64,000 bases of DNA. Source: HK1 sp965215295. Lineage in GTDB: Bacteria; Pseudomonadota; Gammaproteobacteria; HK1. Under the pieces are notes generated by a model that was not told the DNA's origin, searched no databases, and saw only the letters and a list, made by a program, of their open reading frames with translations. Location of the stretch: positions 992,001 to 1,056,000 of the forward strand of contig OZ244045.1 of the NCBI GenBank assembly GCA_965215295.1, read 5' to 3'. Positions 37,257-45,003 of the stretch are shown in pieces; position 1 is the first letter of the stretch; each line of letters starts with the position of its first letter. Both the position numbers and the translations under genes were made by a program.

Positions 37257-38491
37257 CGACGGCCGGCCCTCTCCGCCTTCTCCACCTTCTCCACTCCCGC
37301 TTCGAGGGCTGAGGCGCCGGCGTCGCCGTCCGGCGGCGCTTCCCCGGCGCGGGCGAGATGGCGGTAGATCGGCTCGCGGAGCGCGCCGGCGCCGCTGCGT
37401 TCGTCCGCCATCTCTTCCGTGACCTCGTGCAGCGCCTGCTCCGCGCGGAAGGCGCGGGCGATGGCCCGCAGCGCCGCTTCGTCCGCTCCGTCGAGCCGAT
37501 CCCCGGGGAGCCCCGCCGCCGCGAGCGCCTCGCGCAGATCGGAACGGGCGATGTCGAGATCGGCCGGACTCCCCTCCTCTTCCGGCTTCGGGGGTGTGTT
37601 CGATCCCGATCGTCTGGTGTCGAGATCGGCCGGACCCCCCTCCTCTTCCGGCTTCGGGGATGTGTTCGATCCCGATCGTCTGGTGTCGAGATCGGCCGGA
37701 CCCCCCTCCTCTTCCGGCTTCGGGGATGTGTTCGATCCCGATCGTTTGGTGTCGAGATCGGCCGGCCCCCCCTCCCCTTCCGGGTCGCCGCCCCCGTCGC
37801 CAAGGCCGCCCCCGTCCCCGGTGCCGGAGCCTCGCTCGCGCACCCGCTCGGCGACCAGTGAGAGCGCGCGTCGCCGCTCGCGCACCGCGTCCTCGGTCCA
37901 TGCCGCGGGGGCTTCGAGCCGGAGACGCTCGAACCTGCGCCGCGCCCCGGTGCGCCGCCACGCACCATCCTGTCCGGTCCACAGCAGGAACGACATCGCC
38001 CCGCCAGCCGGGACGAGCAGCACGAGAAAGACGGGATGCACCATGAACGACAGCACCAGGATCACGAGACAGGCGACGAGCAACGCCTGTTTCGCGACCC
38101 GCCGGCCCGCCGCCCCCGCGTCCTCGCGGTCCGCGTCGAGCCACGCGCCGAGAGCGTCGTCCCCGGCCCGCAGGCGTTCGAGCAGCTCGTCGGGCGAACC
38201 GGCGCCGGTGTCGGCGGACGCGAGACGCGCGGCGTGCCCGGATTCGAGCCGGCGCAGCCGATCCAGAGCCTCCACGACCGCGCCGGCGTCCGCGCCCGGC
38301 ACCTCCACCGCACTCGCCCCCGACCGGGCCGATCGCAGCGCCACGCCGGCCACGATCCGCTCGACCTCCAGGTCGGTACGCCGGGCGCGCAGGGCGCGCA
38401 GCCGTTCCTCGTGCCCGCGAAGCCGCGCGATCTCCGACCCTCCGACGGGAGGACGCAGGGACTCTCCGTCCACAGGTCGCTCGCGGCTCAT
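37253..38491 (-). CDS. membrane protein with 22-residue tandem repeats
   Basis: 412 residues, not recognised. The N-terminal ~145 residues are helical and charged (LRGHEERLRALRARRTDLEVE), probably a coiled coil. Two adjacent hydrophobic helices (~150-185, LLVACLVILVLSFMVHPVFLVLLVPAGGAMSFLLW) make a membrane hairpin. Then comes a charged helical part and a low-complexity segment with three and a half 22-residue repeats (GSNTSPKPEEEGGPADLDT). The C-terminal domain is soluble. Repeat number could vary between strains. Coupling to the thioesterase gene suggests a shared process, unknown. Confidence 0.7.
   Translation of the reverse strand: MSRERPVDGESLRPPVGGSEIARLRGHEERLRALRARRTDLEVERIVAGVALRSARSGASAVEVPGADAGAVVEALDRLRRLESGHAARLASADTGAGSPDELLERLRAGDDALGAWLDADREDAGAAGRRVAKQALLVACLVILVLSFMVHPVFLVLLVPAGGAMSFLLWTGQDGAWRRTGARRRFERLRLEAPAAWTEDAVRERRRALSLVAERVRERGSGTGDGGGLGDGGGDPEGEGGPADLDTKRSGSNTSPKPEEEGGPADLDTRRSGSNTSPKPEEEGGPADLDTRRSGSNTPPKPEEEGSPADLDIARSDLREALAAAGLPGDRLDGADEAALRAIARAFRAEQALHEVTEEMADERSGAGALREPIYRHLARAGEAPPDGDAGASALEAGVEKVEKAERAGRR
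37555..37783. repeat. 66 bp tandem repeat inside a coding gene
   Basis: Units start at 37555, 37621, 37687 and (partial) 37753 with few differences, beginning CGAGATCGGCCGG. The 66 bp length equals 22 codons, so the array is in frame with the membrane-protein gene and extends a Pro/Glu/Asp-rich linker. Confidence 0.93.
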
Positions 38492-38534
38492 CGCCCGACA
38501 GGCGTTCGACGCGACGGCGATGCCGGCGCCGCGT

Positions 38535-39308
38535 TCACTCCTCGACGTCCACCCCGACCGGGCAGTGGTCCGAGGCCGCCACGTGCGGCCAGATGAACGC
38601 GTCGCGCACTCGCCGCATCGCGCCGGGCGAGGCGAGCACGTAGTCGATCCGCCATCCGACGTTCCTCTCGCGCGCCCCGCCCCACTGCCGCCACCAGGTG
38701 TAGTGGCCGGGCGCATCGGGGTTCAGCCTTCGAAACGTGTCGATCCACCCCGCCTCCATCCAGCGGTCCAGCTCCGCACGCTCCTCGGGGAGGAAGCCGC
38801 TGCTCTTGCGGTTGCCCGCGGGCCGGGCGAGGTCGATCTCGTTGTGCGCGGTGTTCCAGTCTCCGATGACGAACACCCGGTAGCGGCGCCGCAGGCGCTC
38901 CACCCGGTCGAAGACCGCGCGGTAGAAGTCCAGCTTGTAGGGGACGCGGCTGTTGTCGCGCTCCTTCCCGCTGCCTTTCGGGAAGTAGGCGTTGACCACC
39001 ACGACCTTGCCGAAGCGCGCGAGCTGGTACCGGCCCTCGACGTCGAAGCGCGGCTCGCCGAGGGAGTCCTCGACCCGGTCGGGCGCCGCCTTCGAGAACA
39101 GCCCGACCCCGCTGTAGCCGGGCCGCTCCGCCGCAACGAAGCGGGTGTGCCAGCCCTTCGGGGAGCGCACCGCGGCCGGAAGCTGCGGCTCGAACGCCCG
39201 CACTTCCTGGACCCCCACCACATCCGCCCCCGACTGCGCGAGCACCTCGAGAAACCCCTTTCGTGCGCACGCTCGCAGGCCATTGACGTTCCAGCTCATG
39301 ATCCGCAT
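38535..39308 (-). CDS. xth: exodeoxyribonuclease III (AP endonuclease)
   Basis: A 257-residue Mg-dependent exonuclease/AP endonuclease of base-excision repair. Signature segments: the N-terminal MRIMSWNVNGLRACARKGF, VVGVQEVRA with the metal ligand Glu, VVVNAYFPKGS, VIGDWNTAHNEIDLARP with the catalytic Asp and Asn, WWRQWGGARERNVGWRIDYVLAS, and C-terminal SDHCPVGVDVE with the catalytic His. It is the eukaryotic APE1-like ExoA subtype. The family start at 39308 fits; upstream frame sequence is unrelated. Confidence 0.95.
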   Translation of the reverse strand: MRIMSWNVNGLRACARKGFLEVLAQSGADVVGVQEVRAFEPQLPAAVRSPKGWHTRFVAAERPGYSGVGLFSKAAPDRVEDSLGEPRFDVEGRYQLARFGKVVVVNAYFPKGSGKERDNSRVPYKLDFYRAVFDRVERLRRRYRVFVIGDWNTAHNEIDLARPAGNRKSSGFLPEERAELDRWMEAGWIDTFRRLNPDAPGHYTWWRQWGGARERNVGWRIDYVLASPGAMRRVRDAFIWPHVAASDHCPVGVDVEE

Positions 39309-39772
39309 GCGTTCCCCCTGCCTCTTGCGAGACCTCTTGCGAGCAAGAAACGATCGCCACCGCATCGGCGCACCGTGATCGGACCGGCGGCCGGGCAGGT
39401 ACGCGACTTGCGCGCAGGGAACGATCGCCGCCGCATCGGCGCAGGCTCGCCCGCCTCGGTCTGGACGACCCACCCGGGCGCACCGGTCGCGGCGGGCTCG
39501 ACCTCCCCCGCCTCGTGCATCGATGATCCCACGGACCTCGTCCTCGCCGAAAGCACGACGCGCGGGTGAGCGTCGGAGACCGCCACGACCGCGGAAGAAT
39601 GATGCCATTCCCGCTTCGATGCGGGGCAGGTGCATTTCGGATTGGAGCATTCCCGCGAAAAAGCCCGCCCTCGCGAGAACGGGGGACGGGCATCCATGGA
39701 CCCGAACCGGACACCGATGCGCACGGACGTGGCGCACGCCGGGTCCGGGGCCTGAAGAACGGAGGACCTCGA
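39309..39772. other. intergenic region with short duplications, no gene seen
   Basis: 464 bp between divergent genes. A segment with GAACGATCGCC and CCGCATCGGCGCA occurs twice, at about 39346 and 39418, 72 bp apart. A strong GGAGGA sits before the next ATG. No convincing promoter was identified, and no coding frame is supported. Confidence 0.4.
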
Positions 39773-40738
39773 ATGAAGAACATCGTCATCTGCTGCGACG
39801 GGACCGGCAACGAGTACGGGCGCAACAACACGAACGTGGTGGAGACCTGCGTGCTGGTCGAACGGGACGAGCGCCAGGTCGGGTACTACGATCCCGGCGT
39901 CGGAACGGGCGGCTGGGAGTACCATGAGGAGAGCGGGAAGCTGCGCGCCATGAGCGACCAGGCCACCGGATACGGCCTGCAGAAGAACGTCGAGGACGCG
40001 TACCGCTATCTGATGGGCCGATACGAAGAAGGCGATCACGTGTACCTGTTCGGGTTCAGCCGCGGCGCGTTCACGGTGCGCTCGCTGGGCGGGATGCTCT
40101 TCAAGTGCGGACTGCTGGACCCCGGACGGGACAACCTCGTCGAGTACGCATCGAAGATCTACAACACCGCGGGCAACGGGGACGTGGCCGCGGGCTTCCG
40201 CGACGTGTTCGGGCGCCGGTGCCCGATCCGGTTCATCGGAGTGTGGGACACCGTCGAGTCGCTGGTGCTCAATGCGGGAAAGCGGTTTCACGACGCGGCC
40301 CTCAACCCCGACGTCGCGTTCGGGTGCCACGCGCTGTCGATCGACGAGAAACGCCGGGACTTCCTCCCCTGCCCGTGGGACGAGACGAAGGCCGGACCGG
40401 GCCAGACGATCGAGCAGGTGTGGTTCGCGGGCGTCCACTCCGACGTGGGCGGCTGGTACGACGAACGGGGGCTGTCGAACATCGCGCTGCACTGGATGCT
40501 CCGCAAGGCCTCCGGGTGCGGGCTCCGCGTGAAGGAGCGGGAGCTTGCCGATCGCCGGCCCGACCCTCACGACCGGATCCACCGGTCCTGCACCGGGCTC
40601 TGGAAAGTGCGTGGCAGCCGCACCCGCAAGATCCCGGAGGGAGCACGGATCCACGAAAGCGTGTTCGAGCGCATGGACAGCCCGCACAACCGGTACGAGC
40701 CCGGGAACCTGCCCGCTCGGCACGTTGTCGTGGAGTGA
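39773..40738 (+). CDS. DUF2235 (Tle1-like) alpha/beta hydrolase
   Basis: 321 residues. The DUF2235 fold starts IVICCDGTGNEYGRNNTNV. The nucleophile elbow is GFSRG (Ser96), and VWFAGVHSDVGGWYDERGLS holds the catalytic His/Asp region. This domain is the catalytic unit of type VI Tle1 phospholipases but also occurs in stand-alone hydrolases. There is no membrane-targeting tail and no type VI gene nearby, so an effector role is not supported. An excellent GGAGGA precedes the ATG at 39773. Confidence 0.9.
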   Translation: MKNIVICCDGTGNEYGRNNTNVVETCVLVERDERQVGYYDPGVGTGGWEYHEESGKLRAMSDQATGYGLQKNVEDAYRYLMGRYEEGDHVYLFGFSRGAFTVRSLGGMLFKCGLLDPGRDNLVEYASKIYNTAGNGDVAAGFRDVFGRRCPIRFIGVWDTVESLVLNAGKRFHDAALNPDVAFGCHALSIDEKRRDFLPCPWDETKAGPGQTIEQVWFAGVHSDVGGWYDERGLSNIALHWMLRKASGCGLRVKERELADRRPDPHDRIHRSCTGLWKVRGSRTRKIPEGARIHESVFERMDSPHNRYEPGNLPARHVVVE

Positions 40739-41054
40739 GGCGCACGGACGGCCCGACCCCCTCGTCGAACGCCCGGTGGATCGTCCGCAAGGGCGCCCGG
40801 CCGGTGACGGGGCGGCCGGTGACAGGGCGGCCGGGCCGCGGGTCTCTCACGCCTCCGGCCCGGCGCCGGATTCGTGGCGACGGCAAGCACCGCCGCCTCG
40901 CCCTCCGTCATTCCCGCCTCCCGCCTCTGGTCCGGCGGCGGATTCGTGGCGAGAAATCAGGTCTCTCCATTCATCTTTCGACAATTGGATATTTCAAGAG
41001 GCAACACAAACCCGCATAGTCCTCGTCCACGACATTGGCCAAGCGAGATGCGCG
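40739..41054. other. intergenic region, no gene seen
   Basis: 316 bp. The first part is GC-rich with a doubled GGCGGCCGGTGAC block at about 40800-40830 and a 69 bp-spaced repeat of CGGATTCGTGGCGA (about 40867 and 40936). The last ~80 bases (about 40960-41035) drop sharply in GC and probably hold the promoter of the PNPOx-fold gene. Confidence 0.4.
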
Positions 41055-41705
41055 ATGCCTACTCCCCCAGCCAGCAAGTGGGTCCGCCTGAGCCGTCGCC
41101 GTGACCGGGGCGGCTACGACGCAACGACCATCTATCCGATCCTCGACGCCATGCCGATGTGCTCGGTCGGCTACGTCTTCGACGGGCACCCCTATGTCAC
41201 CCCGACGCTCCAGTGGCGGGAAGGCGACCACATCTACTGGCACGGCTCGTCCGCCAGCCGGATGCTGCGCAAGGTGGAGGCGGCGCAGGTCTGCCTGACG
41301 GTGGCCATCCTCGACGGTTTCGTCATGGCTCGGTCGGGCTTCAACCACTCGACCAACTACCGGTCGGTCATGATGCTCGGAACCGCGCGCAAGGTCACCG
41401 GCCGCGAGGAGAAGGAGGCGCGGCTGAAGACCTTCGTCGAGGGGCTCTTTCCGGGCCGCTGGGACCTGCTGCGCCCGCCGACCTCGAAGGAGATGCGAGC
41501 GACGATGGTCATGACGATGCCGATCCACGAGGCGTCGTCGAAGATCCGCACCGGACCGCCGGGCGACGACGAAGAGGACTATGCGTTGCCCGTCTGGGGC
41601 GGCGTCATCCCGGTACGCATGGAAGTGCGCGAGCCGGTGCCCGATCCACGAAACCTCATCGGTATCGACCCCCCGAACCACGTGCTGGACTTCCGGCTGG
41701 ACTGA
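41055..41705 (+). CDS. pyridoxamine 5'-phosphate oxidase-fold protein
   Basis: A 216-residue protein with a split-barrel FMN-binding fold. YDATTIYPILDAMPMCSVGYVFDGHPYVTPTLQWREGDHIYWHGSSASRM is the family beta-barrel start, with the RxL-type phosphate loop replaced by SSASRML. HSTNYRSVMMLGTARKV and TMVMTMPIHEASSKIR complete it. It probably binds FMN or a related flavin; the reaction is unknown. The ATG at 41055 is chosen over an out-of-frame ATG seven bases earlier. It ends about 140 bp before the CRISPR array. Confidence 0.87.
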   Translation: MPTPPASKWVRLSRRRDRGGYDATTIYPILDAMPMCSVGYVFDGHPYVTPTLQWREGDHIYWHGSSASRMLRKVEAAQVCLTVAILDGFVMARSGFNHSTNYRSVMMLGTARKVTGREEKEARLKTFVEGLFPGRWDLLRPPTSKEMRATMVMTMPIHEASSKIRTGPPGDDEEDYALPVWGGVIPVRMEVREPVPDPRNLIGIDPPNHVLDFRLD

Positions 41706-41846
41706 GTAGCGCGCCCTCCGGGGCGCGAGCGGATGGACGGGGCGGGGAGCGGACGGACAGGGCGGTCCGCCGGAAAACCGTTTCTCGAGAGAGGGCCGTC
41801 CGGCCTTCCGCAGCCTGCGTCGCGCCCGGTGGTTTCCGCAGGCTGC

Positions 41847-42376
41847 CGCTTGATCCCTTCTTCCTCAGGTCTGCTGTTCGAATGATGCAACGGTGGAATA
41901 CGCGCAATCGGATATCGGTCTTAATCCCTTCTTCATCAGGTCTGCTGTTCGAATCTACATTCGCGTCCCGTATGAACGGCTGCGCAGGTGTCTTAATCCC
42001 TTCTTCATCAGGTCTGCTGTTCGAATGCCACTGGAGCATGTTCAAGTAGCAGGGGGGAGGTCTTAATCCCTTCTTCATCAGGTCTGCTGTTCGAATCGTC
42101 TCCGATACCCAAGCCTACAAGCAGTTCGGGTCTTAATCCCTTCTTCATCAGGTCTGCTGTTCGAATGTATAGCACCACGAAGCGCCACTACCAGGCATGG
42201 TCTTAATCCCTTCTTCATCAGGTCTGCTGTTCGAATCCGAATCATCCGCTCTGAACGTACTGGTGGTCTGTCTTAATCCCTTCTTCATCAGGTCTGCTGT
42301 TCGAATCCACCATCAGCATCCGCGGGCGGGAGTTTCGACGTCTTAATCCCTTCTTCATCAGGTCTGCTGTTCGAAT
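41847..42376 (-). CRISPR. type III-A CRISPR array, 8 repeats, 7 spacers
   Basis: The 37 bp repeat reads on the minus strand ATTCGAACAGCAGACCTGAT then GAAGAAGGGATTAAGAC. Repeats start (plus-strand left edges) at 41847, 41918, 41990, 42060, 42130, 42200, 42270 and 42340. Spacers are 34, 35, 33, 33, 33, 33 and 33 bp. The repeat at 41847 is degenerate at several positions, which marks the leader-distal end, so the leader is on the right, next to cas2, and the array is read on the minus strand. That gives crRNA a 5' handle of ATTAAGAC, like the usual ATTGAAAC type. The other seven repeats are identical. Confidence 0.98.
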
Positions 42377-42433
42377 TCCTCTGCCGCCATTTTCTGCGTT
42401 GAAACAACCCCTTGGAGGGGATGTTGATCCTGC
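42377..42433 (-). promoter_or_regulatory. putative CRISPR leader
   Basis: Only 57 bp lie between the newest repeat and the cas2 stop codon. It is AT-richer than its neighbours and contains a small hairpin, CCCCT-CCA-AGGGG (42408-42420), followed on the minus strand by TTGTTTC. No promoter is obvious, so the array may be transcribed from the cas operon, or the leader may extend into the cas2 gene end. Confidence 0.5.
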
Positions 42434-42784
42434 TCAGCTCCCATGGTCAAGCTGACCCGGAGCGCACAGGGGATCGGTGTCCACAAAGCCGGGGCTCGCT
42501 GAATGGCAAAGCATGATCCCGCTTGGAAGACGGCTGCGGCCAAGAGAGGTCGGCCGGGCCGTCGTCAACAGTGGATACGCGCGGACATCGTCTTGGCGTG
42601 GGTCGATATGCTCCTCGATCTCGTGAAGCACGGAGAGTACCTCATGTCGTGTCGCGATAGTATGAAAAACCGAGTACTGCACAGGGACCGCATGACGGCA
42701 TACGACACGATGGACGCGCTGGAGGCGGCGCGGATCTGCAATATCGTAGCAAAGGAGCCATGGGGTACGCCGATTCGCGGGCAT
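42434..42784 (-). CDS. cas2: CRISPR-associated protein Cas2 (array-proximal copy)
   Basis: A 116-residue Cas2-fold protein. The first strand is PWLLCYDIADPRRLQRVHRVVCRHAVPVQYSVFH with the conserved Asp of Cas2 (CYDIAD), and HEIEEHIDPRQDDVRAYPL follows. About 20 residues at the C-terminus (CHSASPGFVDTD onward) go beyond the usual domain. With Cas1 it forms the spacer-integration complex. Its ATG overlaps the stop of the broken mini-Cas1 frame as TAATG, so the genes were translated together. A second Cas2 is encoded at 44488-44772. Confidence 0.93.
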   Translation of the reverse strand: MPANRRTPWLLCYDIADPRRLQRVHRVVCRHAVPVQYSVFHTIATRHEVLSVLHEIEEHIDPRQDDVRAYPLLTTARPTSLGRSRLPSGIMLCHSASPGFVDTDPLCAPGQLDHGS

Positions 42785-43352
42785 TATTGAAGACCCTCCA
42801 GATACCGCTGGAGCCGACCGAGCGTGTCGCGCAGGTGGAACTCGATCAGTGCGGAATGGCGCTCGAAGAAGAACGCGGCGGCCCGCCTTCTGACGGAGCG
42901 CAGATCCTCGACGTTCACGACGGCTCGAGTCGCCTCGCGGATCGCCTGGTTCATGGTCCTCGGATCTCCTGTCGGCGACCAGCCCATCCGCCATGCGCAA
43001 ATGCGCACGGCTCGGCGGCTGCCGGCGACGCGCCACCGAGTGCAGAGATCCGGCCAGTCCGGCCGATCCAGAAAGTCCTGCCATCTCTGGGCAAGCTCGC
43101 TGCGCTTTGTCGCCCGGCCGATCCATCGAGCCCGTGGCTACCGTCCGCCTTCAGGAAACATACGCCGATCCCCTCGTCGGCGCAGGCGAGCAGAGCACCG
43201 GTGGACCAGAAGACACCGCCGCTGACCATCACCCGGGAAATGCGCCGGAGGGGAAAGCGCCGGTCAGCGCAACCGGACCGCGAGATCCGGAGTGCGGGTC
43301 CGTCCGGCGATATCGTCATCGGCCCGTCCCCATGCAAATACAGAGGCTTCAT
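42784..43352 (-). pseudogene. small Cas1-N-domain-like gene, one frameshift
   Basis: From the ATG at 43352 (ATGA overlap with the cas1 stop) the frame encodes MKPLYLHGDGPMTI through GIGVCFLKADG, which resembles the Cas1 N-terminal beta domain. Homology-like sequence then continues one frame over, from about 43137 (ARWIGRATKRSELAQRW, CAWRMGWSPTGDPRTMNQAI, LIEFHLRDTLGRLQRYLEGLQ), to a TAA overlapping the next cas2 ATG. Restoring one base gives 189 residues with perfect junctions at both ends. No Cas1 metal ligands (Glu/His/Asp) are present, so it would be a non-catalytic Cas1 relative. Sequencing error, programmed frameshifting and real decay are all possible. Confidence 0.72.
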
Positions 43353-44338
43353 GATCGGCCTGCTCCAACCGGTACAGAAGATGGAACGCCTCGCCCTCTC
43401 TCCTCGAACTCCCGCACGGCGACGCGCATCTGCCGGCGAAGGAGACGACGCAGCGCGGTGCCCAAGGGATGGAAACGGGTGTAGAAATGTTGCCGGGCGG
43501 TCTTGCCGAGCAGAACCGCGCCGTTGTCTTCCCGAAAACCCTTGGCCGTCAGGGTGCGATCACGAAACAACGTCCATACCCATTCATCGACGTGGGGCCG
43601 AAGCGGCTCGATGATATCGGCGGCGAGAGACTCCCGGCCAAATGCCGGCTCGTGGTACAGGCCGAGCAACGGATCCAGACCCACGGTGTGACAGGCAATC
43701 ACCGCCTCGAAGTGCACGAGGGTATATCCGAGTGACAGGCAGGCATTGACCGGATCGCGGGGCGGGCGACGGTTGCGGCCCTCGAATCGAAGCGAGCGCG
43801 GGAACAGGGCGCGAAACCCGCCGAAGTATGCGGCCGCAGCCGCTCCTTCAATGCCGAGCAGGCTGGCAAGGCCCGGCGGTCGAGCGTCATCCGGGACGCG
43901 GCTCAGCAGGGCTTCGAGCTGTGCGATGGCCCGAGTGAGATGGCGTCGCTTGTCCGGTCGTCGATCCAGCGCTTGACGAAGCAGGCGAAGCTGCGCCTTC
44001 GTCTTCGCATCGATCAGCCGTCGCGACCACCGCACTTTCGCCTCGGGATTGCGATAGGCGTCGAACTGCCCGAGGCGCCGGACCACGTCGTTGTGTGGCC
44101 GACCGACGCAGGTCGCGAGATGGCGGTTTTGCCGCCCGCTCAGCGACAGCACTCCGGCGCCCGCCTCGGTCAGCGCTCCGAGCACCGAGGTCGAGAGCTG
44201 CACCCGACCGCGCAGGACCACACGCTCGATGTGCGCCAGCGGCACCGAACCTCGGCGCCCCGCCGGTTCATGAAACTCCAGAACGCCGCCGGAGACCCGG
44301 AGCTCGATGTCCTTGCGATCAATGTAGAGAGTCGTCAT
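43349..44338 (-). CDS. cas1: CRISPR-associated endonuclease Cas1
   Basis: A 329-residue integrase. The N-terminal beta domain (TTLYIDRKDIELRVSGGVLEF, IERVVLRGRVQLSTSVLGAL) and the helical catalytic domain are complete. Metal ligands are E164 in LLGIEGAAAAAYF, H229 in GLYHEPAFGRESLAAD, and D241/E244. It ends ATGA into the mini-Cas1 frame. It forms a unit with two cas2 genes (cas2, cas1, mini-cas1, cas2) next to the array. About 150 bp separate it from the upstream cas2. Confidence 0.96.
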   Translation of the reverse strand: MTTLYIDRKDIELRVSGGVLEFHEPAGRRGSVPLAHIERVVLRGRVQLSTSVLGALTEAGAGVLSLSGRQNRHLATCVGRPHNDVVRRLGQFDAYRNPEAKVRWSRRLIDAKTKAQLRLLRQALDRRPDKRRHLTRAIAQLEALLSRVPDDARPPGLASLLGIEGAAAAAYFGGFRALFPRSLRFEGRNRRPPRDPVNACLSLGYTLVHFEAVIACHTVGLDPLLGLYHEPAFGRESLAADIIEPLRPHVDEWVWTLFRDRTLTAKGFREDNGAVLLGKTARQHFYTRFHPLGTALRRLLRRQMRVAVREFEERGRGVPSSVPVGAGRS

Positions 44339-44487
44339 CGCTTCATTGCTCCACCCGGTCCATGCGCAAGGAGCGCGCCCTTCGCGCCCCGAGGCATGGC
44401 CGCGACGGCGTGCGGGGTCCGTGACGTGACCGGGCCGTTCCGTACATGGCAAACTCTTCATCGAACGGACAATTCATCAGGACTCCC

Positions 44488-44772
44488 TCAGCCGACGTAG
44501 AAGAAATCCGGGTCCGTCGCTGTCGTCGCGGTCCCGAGCAGCACCGGTCGCGCCCGCTCCTCGACCCGAAGAAGCTCCAGGCGATCCTCGCCCTCGTTCA
44601 TGAGTGCGCCCGCCTCGGCCAGCAACTCCTCCCGCTCCGAAGGCGTGAGAAAACATTCGAGAACGGACTTCTGTCCTCCGGTCGCGAAGCGCTTGATCAC
44701 ATGGTGGATCTTGCGCAGCCGAGCGGGCTCCGCGACATCGTATGCCGCGATATGAAGAACGCGTTTGGTCAT
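44488..44772 (-). CDS. cas2: CRISPR-associated protein Cas2 (second copy)
   Basis: A 94-residue Cas2 of normal length: TKRVLHIAAYDVAEPARLRKIHHVIKRFATGGQKSVLECFL carries the catalytic-type Asp (AYDVAE) and the second helix, and LLRVEERARPVLLG follows. It differs strongly from the array-proximal Cas2. The start has a GGAGG six bases ahead. The GGCAACCTTG element and a -10-like box lie just upstream, so it is the first gene of the adaptation operon. Confidence 0.95.
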   Translation of the reverse strand: MTKRVLHIAAYDVAEPARLRKIHHVIKRFATGGQKSVLECFLTPSEREELLAEAGALMNEGEDRLELLRVEERARPVLLGTATTATDPDFFYVG

Positions 44773-44803
44773 GGGAACCTCCGAATTCCGCTTGTGGAAC
44801 CGG

Positions 44804-44848
44804 AGTAGAGCACGGAAGTCGCGGATGCGGGTGACCGGCAAGGTTGCC
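44804..44848 (-). promoter_or_regulatory. cas-regulon element upstream of cas2-cas1
   Basis: GGCAACCTTG at 44839-44848 (minus strand; followed by CC to make GGCAA-CC-TTGCC). TCTACT at 44804-44809 is the -10 candidate, with 29 bp between. This leaves about 30 bases of leader before the cas2 ATG at 44772. It shares sequence and spacing with four other sites in the locus. Confidence 0.7.
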
Positions 44849-45003
44849 GCGACTCGAATACCTCCTTGCAAGCTCGGCGATCCGATCCGGGGATGGTGAA
44901 CGCTCAGGGTGGAGCAGACGACGGAATCCCTCGAACACTTCTTCCTTGTGCACCACTTCGATTCGGTTTCGCCTGGCGTATGCGTGCGCTGCAACAACGC
45001 CAC

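Noticed and set aside
39773..40738. Type VI secretion effector (Tle1)
   Set aside because: Only the catalytic DUF2235 domain is present and no type VI, VgrG, PAAR or immunity gene is near.
41847..42376. Reading the CRISPR array on the plus strand
   Set aside because: The degenerate repeat is at the left end, the cas genes and leader are at the right, and the minus-strand repeat ends in ATTAAGAC, close to the normal 8-base handle.
42951..43352. A separate 133-residue gene after cas1
   Set aside because: After about residue 72 the sequence loses sense and the true continuation is in the next frame, so it was treated as one frameshifted gene.
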